From the NCBI RefSeq assembly GCF_034353875.1, contig NZ_CP133784.1, positions 5,112,501 through 5,176,500 of the forward strand: DNA of 64,000 nucleotides, written 5' to 3'. Positions 1 through 7,781 of this stretch are shown piece by piece (positions within the stretch are counted from its first letter, which is position 1; every line of letters begins with the position of its first letter). The position numbers were made by a program, and so were the translations under genes. The notes under the pieces were generated by a model. That model was not told where the DNA came from, ran no database searches, and saw only the letters and a program-made list of their open reading frames with translations. Source of the DNA: Pseudomonas sp. MH9.2 (GTDB taxonomy: Bacteria; Pseudomonadota; Gammaproteobacteria; Pseudomonadales; Pseudomonadaceae).

Positions 1-682
1 TGGTCAATGAAGTGTCCCAGCCAATGCGATTGGCCTCGATCAGGCCCCAGATAAGACACAGCAGACTGCCGCTAAACGCCAGACTGCCCCAAGGGTCGAG
101 CCGCGCTGATTGTTCGTTGCGCGACTCGTCGATGTTGCGCCATACCATGCTCACCAGCAGCAAGCCCAGCGGCAGGTTCAGGTAGAAAATCCAGCGCCAG
201 CCCACGAATGAGGCAATCAGACCACCCACGGTGGGCGCGGCGGTCATGGCTACGCCCATGCAGGCCCCCCAGAACGCCCAGGCTTTGGCCCGTTCGGTCT
301 CGTCATGGAACGCATGGCCGATAGTCGCCAGTGCCGAGGTCAATAACAGCGCGGCCCCTACACCTTTGATCGCTCGAGCAATGTCGAGGAAGAGGATGTT
401 TGGCGCCGCGCCACAGCCCAGTGAGGCCAGAATGAACAGCGCCAGGCCGCAGAGTAGGGTCTTCTTCCTGCCAAAACGATCAGCAATGCTGCCTGCGGGC
501 AATAGCAGTGCGGCGAAGGCCAGCATGTAGGCGCTGACCACCCATTCGATGTCGGCGAAATTGGCCCCCAGGTCACGGGCAATACTGGGCAAGGTCACGG
601 CGACAATATTGGTGTCAAGAACGATAAGCGAGCAGACCGCCGAGGCGGCCAACAGAGTCATGCGCGGGCTGGGCGTTTTCAT
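1..682 (-). CDS. MFS drug efflux transporter, DHA2 type (3' end beyond window)
   Basis: The first 227 residues of a multi-spanning inner-membrane transporter are visible, starting from an ATG at 682 and running off the left edge. Hydrophobic helices begin at about residue 8. The MFS signature is clear: a helix-1 motif LDTNIVAVTLPSIA typical of the 14-helix EmrB/DHA2 group, then the loop-2-3 motif GSIADRFGRKK at about residues 63-73. Substrate is unknown; the family exports drugs or small toxic organics using the proton gradient. It is divergent from the LysR gene at 802, with a 119-bp shared control region, so that regulator probably controls it (inference from layout). Confidence 0.85.
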   Translation of the reverse strand, partial: MKTPSPRMTLLAASAVCSLIVLDTNIVAVTLPSIARDLGANFADIEWVVSAYMLAFAALLLPAGSIADRFGRKKTLLCGLALFILASLGCGAAPNILFLDIARAIKGVGAALLLTSALATIGHAFHDETERAKAWAFWGACMGVAMTAAPTVGGLIASFVGWRWIFYLNLPLGLLLVSMVWRNIDESRNEQSARLDPWGSLAFSGSLLCLIWGLIEANRIGWDTSLT

Positions 683-801
683 GTCATTCCTCGCAGATAC
701 ACGATTGCTTTATGGGTAACGTGCTAGCAAGCTTATTGCAATGCCTTAGGCGCTTTGTTACTTGGGCTTGAGCACTTCATTACCTTTGAGCTAATGCAGT
801 C

Positions 802-1686
802 ATGGAAATACGCCACTTTCGTTACTTTCTGGCCGTCGCCAAGCACAGGAATTTCAGCCGTGCCGCAGCACAACTGGGCATTGCTCCGCCGACGCTTACC
901 CGACAGATTCAGGACATGGAAAGCGCCTTGGGCACGCGCTTGTTCCTGCGCCTGCAACGCGAGGTCAGCCTGACGGATGCGGGCAGGGCCTTGCAGGCAG
1001 AGGCGGAGCCGACCGTGCGTCAGTTCGAAGCCGCGCAGCTCAATGCGCAACGTGCGGGGCGCGGTGAGACGGGTCACATCGAGCTGGGTTATGTGGCTTC
1101 GTCGGTGTTTTCCGGGGTGCTGCAAAAACAGGTCAGCAGCTTTCGCCTGCGTTATCCGGACATTGGCTTCACCATCAGCGAGAACCTGATGTCGGCCTTG
1201 CCAGAAATGATCGAGGAGGGGCGGCTGGATGTCGGTTATGTTCGCTCGCCCATGCATTTACCCGAAGCCCTGAGCACCGTCAGTCTGTTGGTAGAAGGCT
1301 TTGCGCTGGCGCTGCCAAGCAGCTCATGGCTGTGTCGTCTGAAAGAAATCAATGCGGCGCATTTGCAGAATGAAATCTTCATTCTCCCCGAACAGATCTC
1401 TGGCACCTTGCAGGTCGCCGCGCAAGGCGGCTATGCGCCAACGCTTGGGCCTCAACCGGGTGGGTTAGTTGCTGTTGTGGCGCTGGTGTCTCTCGGCCAG
1501 GGTGTGGCCGTGGTGCCGGAGTCAATGGTGGACCACATCAAGTTGCCCAATGTGGTGTACCGGCGTATTCAAGACTGCCAACCTTCGTCATTCTTGTCGC
1601 TGGTTTATCGCCGTTTTGAAAAGGCTCCGGCGGTGGCGCGCTTCATCGAACACGTAAAGGATTTCAGCGAGAAACCCACTCTGTAA
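802..1686 (+). CDS. LysR-family transcriptional regulator
   Basis: This is a 294-residue LysR-type regulator of normal family length. Residues 1-60 form the winged helix-turn-helix, including NFSRAAAQLGIAPPTLTRQI. The rest is the substrate-binding-like effector domain (LDVGYVR at about 138-144, and a glycine-rich LVSLGQGVAVVPE segment near 230). It presumably binds the 119-bp gap to the divergent MFS gene and responds to a ligand of that pump, which is the usual arrangement for such pairs. The ligand cannot be told from sequence. An ATG at 802 agrees with the family N-terminus MEIRHFRYFLAVA. Confidence 0.9.
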   Translation: MEIRHFRYFLAVAKHRNFSRAAAQLGIAPPTLTRQIQDMESALGTRLFLRLQREVSLTDAGRALQAEAEPTVRQFEAAQLNAQRAGRGETGHIELGYVASSVFSGVLQKQVSSFRLRYPDIGFTISENLMSALPEMIEEGRLDVGYVRSPMHLPEALSTVSLLVEGFALALPSSSWLCRLKEINAAHLQNEIFILPEQISGTLQVAAQGGYAPTLGPQPGGLVAVVALVSLGQGVAVVPESMVDHIKLPNVVYRRIQDCQPSSFLSLVYRRFEKAPAVARFIEHVKDFSEKPTL

Positions 1687-1714
1687 CATGAAGATTGATC
1701 ATGGACTTTAGTAA

Positions 1715-2051
1715 ATGAAGAAATACCAGCCACCGTTGACACTGACTTCACGGATGCTCGCCCTCGTCGCAGATATCAGCGAAGAGGTCGGTCGCTTGTC
1801 GTCGTTGCGGGAAACGACAAACCGACCCGGTAAAAAAACTACTCAAGGTTCTCGCAAGCCATCCTTCGTTCAAGTCCGGCGAGCTGATGGATCAATTGGG
1901 CCTCGCGCATCGGCAATCATTTCGTCGCACGTACCTCAACCCGGCATTGGCGGCAGGGCTGGTAGAAATGACCGATCCCGACTCGCCCCGCAGCCCTGTG
2001 CAGATGTATCGGTTGACTGAGCGTGGCCATTCAATGCTTAAACATCCCTAA
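1715..2051 (+). pseudogene. Fic-family protein remnant (catalytic core deleted)
   Basis: Two ends of a Fic/DOC-type protein are joined with the middle missing. The ATG at 1715 opens a frame with MKKYQPPLTLTSRMLALVA and EEVGRLSSLRE, the typical start of class II Fic proteins. From about 1827 the match continues in another frame as PVKKLLKVLASHPSF, then HRQSFRRTYLNPALAAGLVE and a tail ending LTERGHSMLKHP at the TAA at 2049-2051, which is the family's C-terminal winged helix. The whole Fic fold with its HPFxxGNGR motif is absent, so no AMP-transferase can be made. A 101-residue open frame runs through but mixes frames. It probably arose by an internal deletion of some 700-800 bp; that size is an estimate from usual Fic lengths. 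Confidence 0.75.
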
Positions 2052-2177
2052 AGTCGTCAGTCGACTTCGTCAGCCTCTGCAAGGCATTCGGGATATTGTG
2101 CTCGGGCACTCGATTCCCGCCCGCGTCACTGGCATGCACCAGCAAGTGCCTTCGACCCTATTCAAGGAGCTCACCCC

Positions 2178-2555
2178 ATGATCGATCATCTTGACCATTT
2201 GGTCCTGACCGCCAGCGATGCCGATGCCACCCGGGATTTCTACACCCGCGTGCTCGGCATGCAACTGGAGACCTTTGGTGCCGGACGTATGGCGTTCACG
2301 TTTGGCAACCAGAAAATCAACCTGCACATTCGCGGGCACGAATTCGAGCCCAAGGCGCATCTGCCAGTTCCGGGCGCGCTGGACTTGTGCTTTATTGCGT
2401 CGATCCCGCTGGAACAGGTGATTGAGCGCCTGGCTGAGGCCCGCTGGCCAATTGTCGAAGGCCCGATCATGCGCACGGGCGCCACCGGGCCGATTCGCTC
2501 GGTATACGTGCGTGACCCGGACCTGAACTTGATCGAGATTTCCGAACAGACCTGA
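2178..2555 (+). CDS. VOC (glyoxalase/extradiol) family protein
   Basis: A 125-residue protein of the vicinal-oxygen-chelate fold, with the paired beta-alpha-beta-beta-beta modules expected for the length. It begins MIDHLDHLVLTASDADATR and ends VRDPDLNLIEIS, the usual metal-ligand bearing strand. Candidate metal ligands are His7, a mid-protein His and the Glu near the end. Members include glyoxalases, fosfomycin- and bleomycin-resistance proteins and dioxygenases; the substrate cannot be assigned here. AAGGAG at 2164-2169 is a good ribosome-binding site for the ATG. No partner gene is evident: a Fic remnant lies upstream and a convergent pslB-like gene downstream. Confidence 0.85.
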   Translation: MIDHLDHLVLTASDADATRDFYTRVLGMQLETFGAGRMAFTFGNQKINLHIRGHEFEPKAHLPVPGALDLCFIASIPLEQVIERLAEARWPIVEGPIMRTGATGPIRSVYVRDPDLNLIEISEQT

Positions 2556-2610
2556 GCGGGTACAGCCGTCGCTACAGGCCTGCTGTTCTCTCGAGGGTGA
2601 TGTCGACTTT

Positions 2611-4074
2611 CTAGGTATTGAGCGTTTCCACGGGCACGCGACCATAAACGTCGGTGAAACGAACAATGTCGTCTTCACCCAGGTATTCGCCGCTCTGTAC
2701 TTCGATCATGACCAAATCGACCACGCCGGGGTTGATCAGACGATGAGTGCGGCCAGGTTTGATAAACGTCGACTCATTGGTATCGAGTAGAAACTCACTG
2801 TCGCCGTTGGTCACCCGCGCCATGCCGCTGACCACAATCCAGTGTTCGCTGCGGTGATGGTGCATTTGCAGTGACAACGATGCCTGAGGGCGGACCATGA
2901 TGCGTTTGATCTTGAAGCGCTTGCCTTCTTCGAGCACGGTGTAGGTCCCCCACGGGCGGGTGACGGTACGGTGCAGGCGATAAGCATCATGTCCCTGGCG
3001 CTTGAGCTCCTTGGCAATGATTCTGACGTCCTGGCTACGATTGGCGTCGGCAATCAGCAGCGCGTCGGGGGTATCGATGATGATCAGGTTATCCAGGCCG
3101 ACGCCGCCCACCAGGCGTCGTGGCGAGTCGATGTAGCAATTGGTCACCTCATGCAAGACGGTCTGGCCGTTGCATTGGTTGCCATCGGTGTCGGCCGGGC
3201 TCAGTTCGCGCATGGCCTGCCATGAGCCGATGTCGCTCCAGCCCAGCTGGCATGGCACCACCGCGACTTTTTGCGAGGGTTCCATCACGGCGTAGTCGAT
3301 GGAAATGTCCGGGGCCAGCGCAAACAGTTCACTGTCCAGTTCCAGCTGCAATTCGTGATTGCCTTCCTTACTCGGGCTTCGCTCCAGGCAAGCTTTGACC
3401 GAGGCCAATACCTGCGGCGCGTGCTCTTGCAGCTCGCGCAAGATCGTGTCGGCGCGCATGCAGAACATGCCGCCGTTCCACAGGTGCAATCCACCGTCGA
3501 GGTAACCCTGAGCAGTATCAGCGTCTGGTTTTTCGACAAAACGGGCCACTTGATAGGCTGTGGCTGTCGAATTCAAGGACTGACCTTTTTCGATATAACC
3601 AAACCCGGTTTCAGCCTTGGTCGGCACGATGCCGAATGTCACCATCCAGCCTTGGTCGGCCAGTTCTCGAGCGGTGCTCACGGCTTGAGCGAACGCCTCC
3701 ACATCCTTGATCAAATGATCGGCTGGAAGAATCAATAGGTGAGCATCGTCGCCATACAAACGAGCGACATGCAGCGCCGCAGCCGCGATGGCCGGGGCAG
3801 TATTGCGCCCGAACGGTTCGAGGATAAAGTCCAGGCTTACGTGGTTCTTATTGAGTTGGCGGTAGTCGTCCACCGTCCGGAAATACACGTCACGGTTGGT
3901 CACGGTCAAGATTCGGTCGACGTCGGCCAACCCGACGGCCCGAACGAAGGTTTTTTGCAGCAGGCTTTCTCCATCGGGAAGACGCATGAAGGGCTTGGGC
4001 ATGGCTTCGCGGGAAACCGGCCACAGTCGGGTGCCAGCGCCGCCAGCGATAATGCAAGGGATGAGAGTGCTCAT
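2611..4074 (-). CDS. pslB: Mannose-1-phosphate guanylyltransferase / mannose-6-phosphate isomerase (PslB/AlgA type)
   Basis: A 487-residue bifunctional enzyme making GDP-mannose for exopolysaccharide. The N-terminal nucleotidyltransferase has the pyrophosphorylase signature GGAGTRLWPVSREAMPKPF. The C-terminal cupin-type isomerase has QMHHHRSEHWIVVSG and ends near PVETLNT. Length matches AlgA, PslB and WbpW. I chose the ATG at 4074, which overlaps by one base the stop of the pslA-like frame upstream (TGATG), so translation was coupled. The pslA-pslB order is why I prefer the pslB name over algA; no other psl or alg gene is in view. The enzyme looks intact and could still supply GDP-mannose to other glycans. 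Confidence 0.85.
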   Translation of the reverse strand: MSTLIPCIIAGGAGTRLWPVSREAMPKPFMRLPDGESLLQKTFVRAVGLADVDRILTVTNRDVYFRTVDDYRQLNKNHVSLDFILEPFGRNTAPAIAAAALHVARLYGDDAHLLILPADHLIKDVEAFAQAVSTARELADQGWMVTFGIVPTKAETGFGYIEKGQSLNSTATAYQVARFVEKPDADTAQGYLDGGLHLWNGGMFCMRADTILRELQEHAPQVLASVKACLERSPSKEGNHELQLELDSELFALAPDISIDYAVMEPSQKVAVVPCQLGWSDIGSWQAMRELSPADTDGNQCNGQTVLHEVTNCYIDSPRRLVGGVGLDNLIIIDTPDALLIADANRSQDVRIIAKELKRQGHDAYRLHRTVTRPWGTYTVLEEGKRFKIKRIMVRPQASLSLQMHHHRSEHWIVVSGMARVTNGDSEFLLDTNESTFIKPGRTHRLINPGVVDLVMIEVQSGEYLGEDDIVRFTDVYGRVPVETLNT

Positions 4075-4745
4075 CAATAGGCCTCACGAGTGAACAGCAC
4101 TGCAGGAGCAGTGCGGAAAAGGATGTACAAATCGAACCAGACCGACCAGTTTTCTATGTGTTCAAGGTCGAATTCGACGCGCTTTTCGATTTTTTCCAAC
4201 GTGTCCGTTTCACCACGATAGCCGTTGATTTGCGCTAGGCCAGTAATGCCTGGTTTGACCCGATGGCGAGCCGTGTATTCTTTGACCGCTTCTTCAAAAA
4301 GAATGTCCGCAGCTTTGGTTGCCGTGGCGTAAGGCGCGTGCGGCACGACCGGACATACTGTCGGCGAAGACGTTGAGCAGTTGTGGCGGCTCGTCAAGGC
4401 TGGTCTTGCGTTAGGCATGCGTCCGATACGGTCGTTGATAAGCTCGGAAAAGCCGGAACGGATGTCCTGATTCTGCGCCAGGTACTCGGCCAGGCGCTGA
4501 CCGTTTTCAGTTGCACCGGGAATGATCGCGTTCTGCAGGAAAAAGCCTTTTTGCATGAGACGCTGGAACATCAGCACCGTTAAATAGCTCTGCAGTGCAA
4601 TGGGGCGGTCAGTTTGCCAGAGCGCCAGAATCAATAATCCCGGGAAAATGCAGGTCATACCGTGCACGAGGCGAATATCGAACAAAAAATATTCGACCAA
4701 GCTGGAGCGCGTAAGCAGAAGACTGTCAACAGGTTGCAAGCGCAT
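4074..4745 (-). pseudogene. pslA: Degraded undecaprenyl-phosphate sugar phosphotransferase (PslA/WcaJ-like)
   Basis: The frame is open for 223 codons but is a collapsed version of a family normally near 460-480 residues. It keeps a short N-terminus, a piece of the nucleotide-binding linker (GATENGQRLAEYLAQN), and the C-terminal tail RVKPGITGLAQINGYRGETD to the end. Most membrane helices and the KRxFD catalytic region are missing. Between about 4350 and 4420 the family sequence KTSLDEPPQLLNVFADSMS is readable only in another frame, so two compensating frameshifts flank it, while the open frame reads unrelated residues. The catalytic domain is therefore destroyed and no sugar-1-phosphate transfer is expected. 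It overlaps pslB by one base. Confidence 0.8.
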
Positions 4746-5252
4746 AACTGTCCATTCCTCGAGTCATGAATTCAGTGCCAAATCCCGCGGTACTGAGATG
4801 GATATTCATGAGTAAAGTCAATAAAATGACTTGTGTGAATTGATTTTTATAAATAGCCAATATTTTGTCGAATTAAACACAGCCCCTGATTGCATTTCAA
4901 TGGCAATTTGTATTTAGGCAGTGTTTTTCTACAAAATATTTCAGGCCTCTCTGCTTTACCTCCAGGATCAATTCAACTGGATTGATTTTATGGTTTGAGG
5001 CGAGTGAAACGGAGGGTGTCGCTTTGTGATGGCGTTAAGGGATTAACCATTTTTCTGGTCGATGGAGCCTTTTTGCCTGGCGCATGGTCAATAGTCTGCG
5101 CAAGCCACATGGGTATTGAGTACCGAGAGGGAGAAGGCAGTAATGACACTGCGCAAGACATTTTGGTTTTGCACGGCAAGCAGGCCCTCAACGAAGAGGT
5201 TCGTTCCGCTGTGGGTGCTGCACTCGTCAAGGCTCGGTGCGGCTGAGCCGAA
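4746..5252. other. AT-rich intergenic region upstream of the psl remnant
   Basis: About 500 bp without a convincing gene. The part from 4800 to 4960 is visibly AT-rich, as psl and pel control regions often are, and holds the FleQ-type box. Short open frames on both strands between 4988 and 5311 show no family resemblance, and I do not call them. AGGAAT about ten bases before 4745 would serve as the ribosome-binding site of the pslA-like frame. Confidence 0.5.
4817..4830. promoter_or_regulatory. Candidate FleQ-binding box
   Basis: GTCAATAAAATGAC matches the FleQ box known from pel and psl promoters (GTCAATAAATTGAC) at all but one position as I recall the consensus, and is flanked by TGAC-type half sites. 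It lies 72 bp upstream of the pslA-like start. FleQ with c-di-GMP controls psl in P. aeruginosa. The match is direct; binding is inferred. Confidence 0.55.
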
Positions 5253-5909
5253 TCAGTCGTCGAGGCTGATGATCCGCTCTCGTACGCAGAACAACACCAG
5301 GCCGGCGACATCGTAAATGTGCAAGCGCTTCATGATTTGCGAGCGATGAGCCTCCACCGTCTTGATACTCAGGCCCAAACCGCCAGCGATCTCGCGCGTG
5401 GATTTACCGCGCACTATCAACCTCAGGATTTCCAGTTGGCGTGCTGTCAGGTTGTGATTTTCAATCCGCTCGGGTCTGTTCGCCTGCACGCTGATAAGGG
5501 CTTGATTGATCACGGTGTGGGCGATTGCGGGGCTCAGGTAGCGTTCATTATTGTGTAGCGCATTCAGGGCCTGCTCCAGCTCAGTGCCGGTGGCGTCCTT
5601 GAGCAGATAGCCATGAGCGCCCATCTCAAGCGCTCGCATGATCAGTTCGGGGTCTGTGTGCATCGACAGGATAAGCACTTTGCTGTGGGGCAGCTTCAGG
5701 AGCAGCGTTTCTAGTGCATCCAGGCCATTGGTCTCCTTCATGGAGATATCCAGAAGAATGATGTCAGGGCGCAGTTGCTGTGCAAGATCGAGCAACTGCG
5801 CCCCATCGTTGGCTTCGCCGATCACGGCATAACCAGGGATGTCCGAGACCAGTGCACGTACGCCGGCCCTGATGAGCGCGTGGTCATCGACCAGAAGCAA
5901 GTTGATCAT
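5253..5909 (-). CDS. NarL/FixJ (LuxR-type) response regulator
   Basis: A 218-residue two-component regulator. Residues 1-120 are a receiver with acidic pocket D8-D9, phospho-acceptor Asp54 (ILLDISM) and Lys103-type LKDA. Residues about 152-215 are a LuxR-type helix-turn-helix (LTARQLEILRLIVRGKSTRE, then KTVEAHRSQIMKRL). It partners the kinase immediately upstream: the kinase stop and this ATG overlap by four bases (ATGA). The target genes are unknown. It belongs to the same broad group as UhpA, NarL and GacA, but nothing identifies it as one of these. Confidence 0.9.
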   Translation of the reverse strand: MINLLLVDDHALIRAGVRALVSDIPGYAVIGEANDGAQLLDLAQQLRPDIILLDISMKETNGLDALETLLLKLPHSKVLILSMHTDPELIMRALEMGAHGYLLKDATGTELEQALNALHNNERYLSPAIAHTVINQALISVQANRPERIENHNLTARQLEILRLIVRGKSTREIAGGLGLSIKTVEAHRSQIMKRLHIYDVAGLVLFCVRERIISLDD

Positions 5910-6811
5910 AAGCCCTTACTTTTGTTGGCTCGTTCGCGGACACGTGGTGCCCAAGGGAAAAGTGCGTCTATCTGGGTGCCTTGGCCGGGTTCGCTATGGA
6001 CTGTCAGTGCACCTCCCAGCAAAGCTATCCGTTCGGCCATGCCCGCCATACCGCACTGGCCTTCCTGGCCCGGATTTTCTGCCGGAGTAAAACCAAGGCC
6101 ATCGTCTGCGATATGCAGCAGCAAGCCCTCGGGCGAGCGTTCCAGGCGCACGAGTACATTATCGGCCTGGGCATGACGCAACATGTTGGTGACGGCTTCC
6201 TGGGTGATCCGATACGCGGCGACTGCCATGTCGTCCGGGATACCCGCCAGGCGTTGATGGCATTCCATACTCCAGCTCACTGTTGTGTTCCCCAGTGTGC
6301 GCACAAGATGCGCACGCAAGCTGGCTTCCAGCCCCAGGCTGGCCAATTGGCGAGGATTGAGAATGGCAGACACGTCGCGCACTTTGGCCAGGGTTTCATC
6401 CAGCGTGCTGCACAGTACCGCGCATTGCTTATGCCACTCGGGCGCCACGCGACGCTGGAGCCAGTCACTTTGCATCTTGGCGGCGGTGAGCATCTGGCCG
6501 ATGTCGTCGTGCAATTCACGACTGAGCCGATGGCGCTCGGTTTCTTGCACCTCAAGCATGCGTTCGGCCAGCTCTCGAGGCTGGAATTTGATCGAGTTGC
6601 CAGATTGTCGCTGAACGTGCCAAACGCTGGCGATGGTTGCAAGGTTCAGTGCAAGCAAGCCGGCTGGTAATGCCATGCCGTTGAAATAGACCGTAAGGTT
6701 GCCCGCGACTGAACCCATGCAAAGTAAGGCGGTAAGCCGACGGGCGCTTTTTTTGCTGAGGGGCCAAAGTTTGAATGACTTGATGCTGGCATGCATAGCT
6801 GATGGAGCCAT
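5906..6811 (-). CDS. Sensor histidine kinase, NarX/UhpB type
   Basis: A 301-residue kinase. Residues 24-64 hold one or two hydrophobic helices with almost no periplasmic domain, so the signal is probably sensed in or near the membrane. The HisKA_3 dimerisation box ERHRLSRELHDDIGQML gives phospho-acceptor His101. The ATPase domain has the N-box EAVTNMLRHAQA and the G1 motif DDGLGF, then GMAGMAERI. It forms a two-gene operon with the LuxR-type regulator that overlaps its 3' end by four bases. The start is an ATG at 6811. Short kinases of this kind often control a nearby transporter, but none is adjacent. Confidence 0.88.
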   Translation of the reverse strand: MAPSAMHASIKSFKLWPLSKKSARRLTALLCMGSVAGNLTVYFNGMALPAGLLALNLATIASVWHVQRQSGNSIKFQPRELAERMLEVQETERHRLSRELHDDIGQMLTAAKMQSDWLQRRVAPEWHKQCAVLCSTLDETLAKVRDVSAILNPRQLASLGLEASLRAHLVRTLGNTTVSWSMECHQRLAGIPDDMAVAAYRITQEAVTNMLRHAQADNVLVRLERSPEGLLLHIADDGLGFTPAENPGQEGQCGMAGMAERIALLGGALTVHSEPGQGTQIDALFPWAPRVRERANKSKGL

Positions 6812-7277
6812 TGGATGTTCGCTGCGGATAACCTGTTTCGGCTGCTATCAGGTCAGTGTGAGGGAGCTCGACGGTGCCGACGCATCACCTTCGGATCATC
6901 ATTCGTCCAGCCAGTGGCTGGTCAGGTGACGATGGAGTTTATGCCTCTCTGGATAAAAAACTTCGACCGTCAATTCGAACGCGTGGAGCTTACCTCAATT
7001 GTTTGAATAATTAATTGTTTTGGGTGTTGTCGGCAGAAAAACCCGGTCAATGCATGTCTGGCTGGTCAGTAATATGCCTGTCGAACGCAGTCGCTCAGTT
7101 CGTCCTTCAGCGGGAAGACAGGCAATCAGTGCAGCGCTTGAAACATCGTGGTGCACGACGAAGTTGATGCTTTTATGTGGCTAATTGATCCACAGGGTTG
7201 TTATTGATACAGGCAACCCTGTGTCGCACCGCAGGGGACCGTACAGTTGACCAGGCGCTTATTTCCAGCTCGCGGCG
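6812..7277. other. Intergenic region with no gene seen
   Basis: This 466-bp gap separates the kinase start from the end of the 167-residue Hpt-like gene. It should contain the promoter of the two-component operon. I see an AT-rich patch near 6995-7025 and the perfect inverted repeat at 7191-7223, but no open frame with family resemblance. Confidence 0.4.
7191..7223. repeat. Perfect 10-bp inverted repeat
   Basis: CACAGGGTTG and CAACCCTGTG are separated by 13 bases. There is no T-run on either side, so it is a poor intrinsic terminator. It lies 54 bp past the stop of the leftward gene at 7278, where it may act as an RNA 3' stabiliser or protein site. Confidence 0.5.
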
Positions 7278-7781
7278 TCAGGCAATCCTTGAGGCGGCGA
7301 TGCTTTCTGGTGCTACTTCGGATTTCAGTGTCAGGGCAGTAGGCCAGTGCGTGGGCGATATAGCACTTGCCAATTGATCTTCAAATCCTACGATAGTCGC
7401 GAATGTGTTCAGTAGTTCCAATTGTTCGCTGTCGTCGAGTAATAGTATTCCTGTGTCGGTATCGACCAGTTCCAGTTGCCAGGCGAGAAGAGCGAAACAG
7501 TCCCTGAGGGTGGACAATGCATCGCCCTGAAGGCTGGTGTGTGGGGAGGCGAGAGCCAGGAGGTGACGAATCTGCCGGGAGAAGTCAGCAATACTCTCAA
7601 GGGACAGCGCGTCAGCCTCGTGGGAGAGGGTGAACAGGGTGCTGAGCAGGCATTCGATAGCGTCCTTATCGTTAATGAACAGCTCCAGATGACACAGGCA
7701 CTCTTCGGACTTGGCGAGAAGCGCCTGCGATGTGATCAAAAAATCAGGGAGCGAATGTTGCCACTCGTTGCCGTTCAACAT
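7278..7781 (-). CDS. Hypothetical helical protein, Hpt-like without the histidine
   Basis: A 167-residue protein with no clear named family. Residues about 13-60 follow the helix pattern of CheA/Hpt phosphotransfer domains: a leading helix LITSQALLAKSEECLCHLELF, then a second helix, then TLFTLSHEADALSLESI where an Hpt domain has xxHTLKGSAxxLGL. The phosphorylated His position is Phe here, so it could not carry phosphate in the usual way. No signal peptide or membrane helix is visible. GGAG lies seven bases before the ATG at 7781. It is divergent from cheV with a 574-bp gap, which hints at a chemotaxis-linked scaffold or decoy role. That is inference from shape and place only. Confidence 0.6.
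   Translation of the reverse strand: MLNGNEWQHSLPDFLITSQALLAKSEECLCHLELFINDKDAIECLLSTLFTLSHEADALSLESIADFSRQIRHLLALASPHTSLQGDALSTLRDCFALLAWQLELVDTDTGILLLDDSEQLELLNTFATIVGFEDQLASAISPTHWPTALTLKSEVAPESIAASRIA

Noticed and set aside
4995..5246. 83-codon plus-strand frame in the gap upstream of the psl remnant
   Set aside because: No ribosome-binding site or family resemblance; an overlapping minus-strand frame is equally open.
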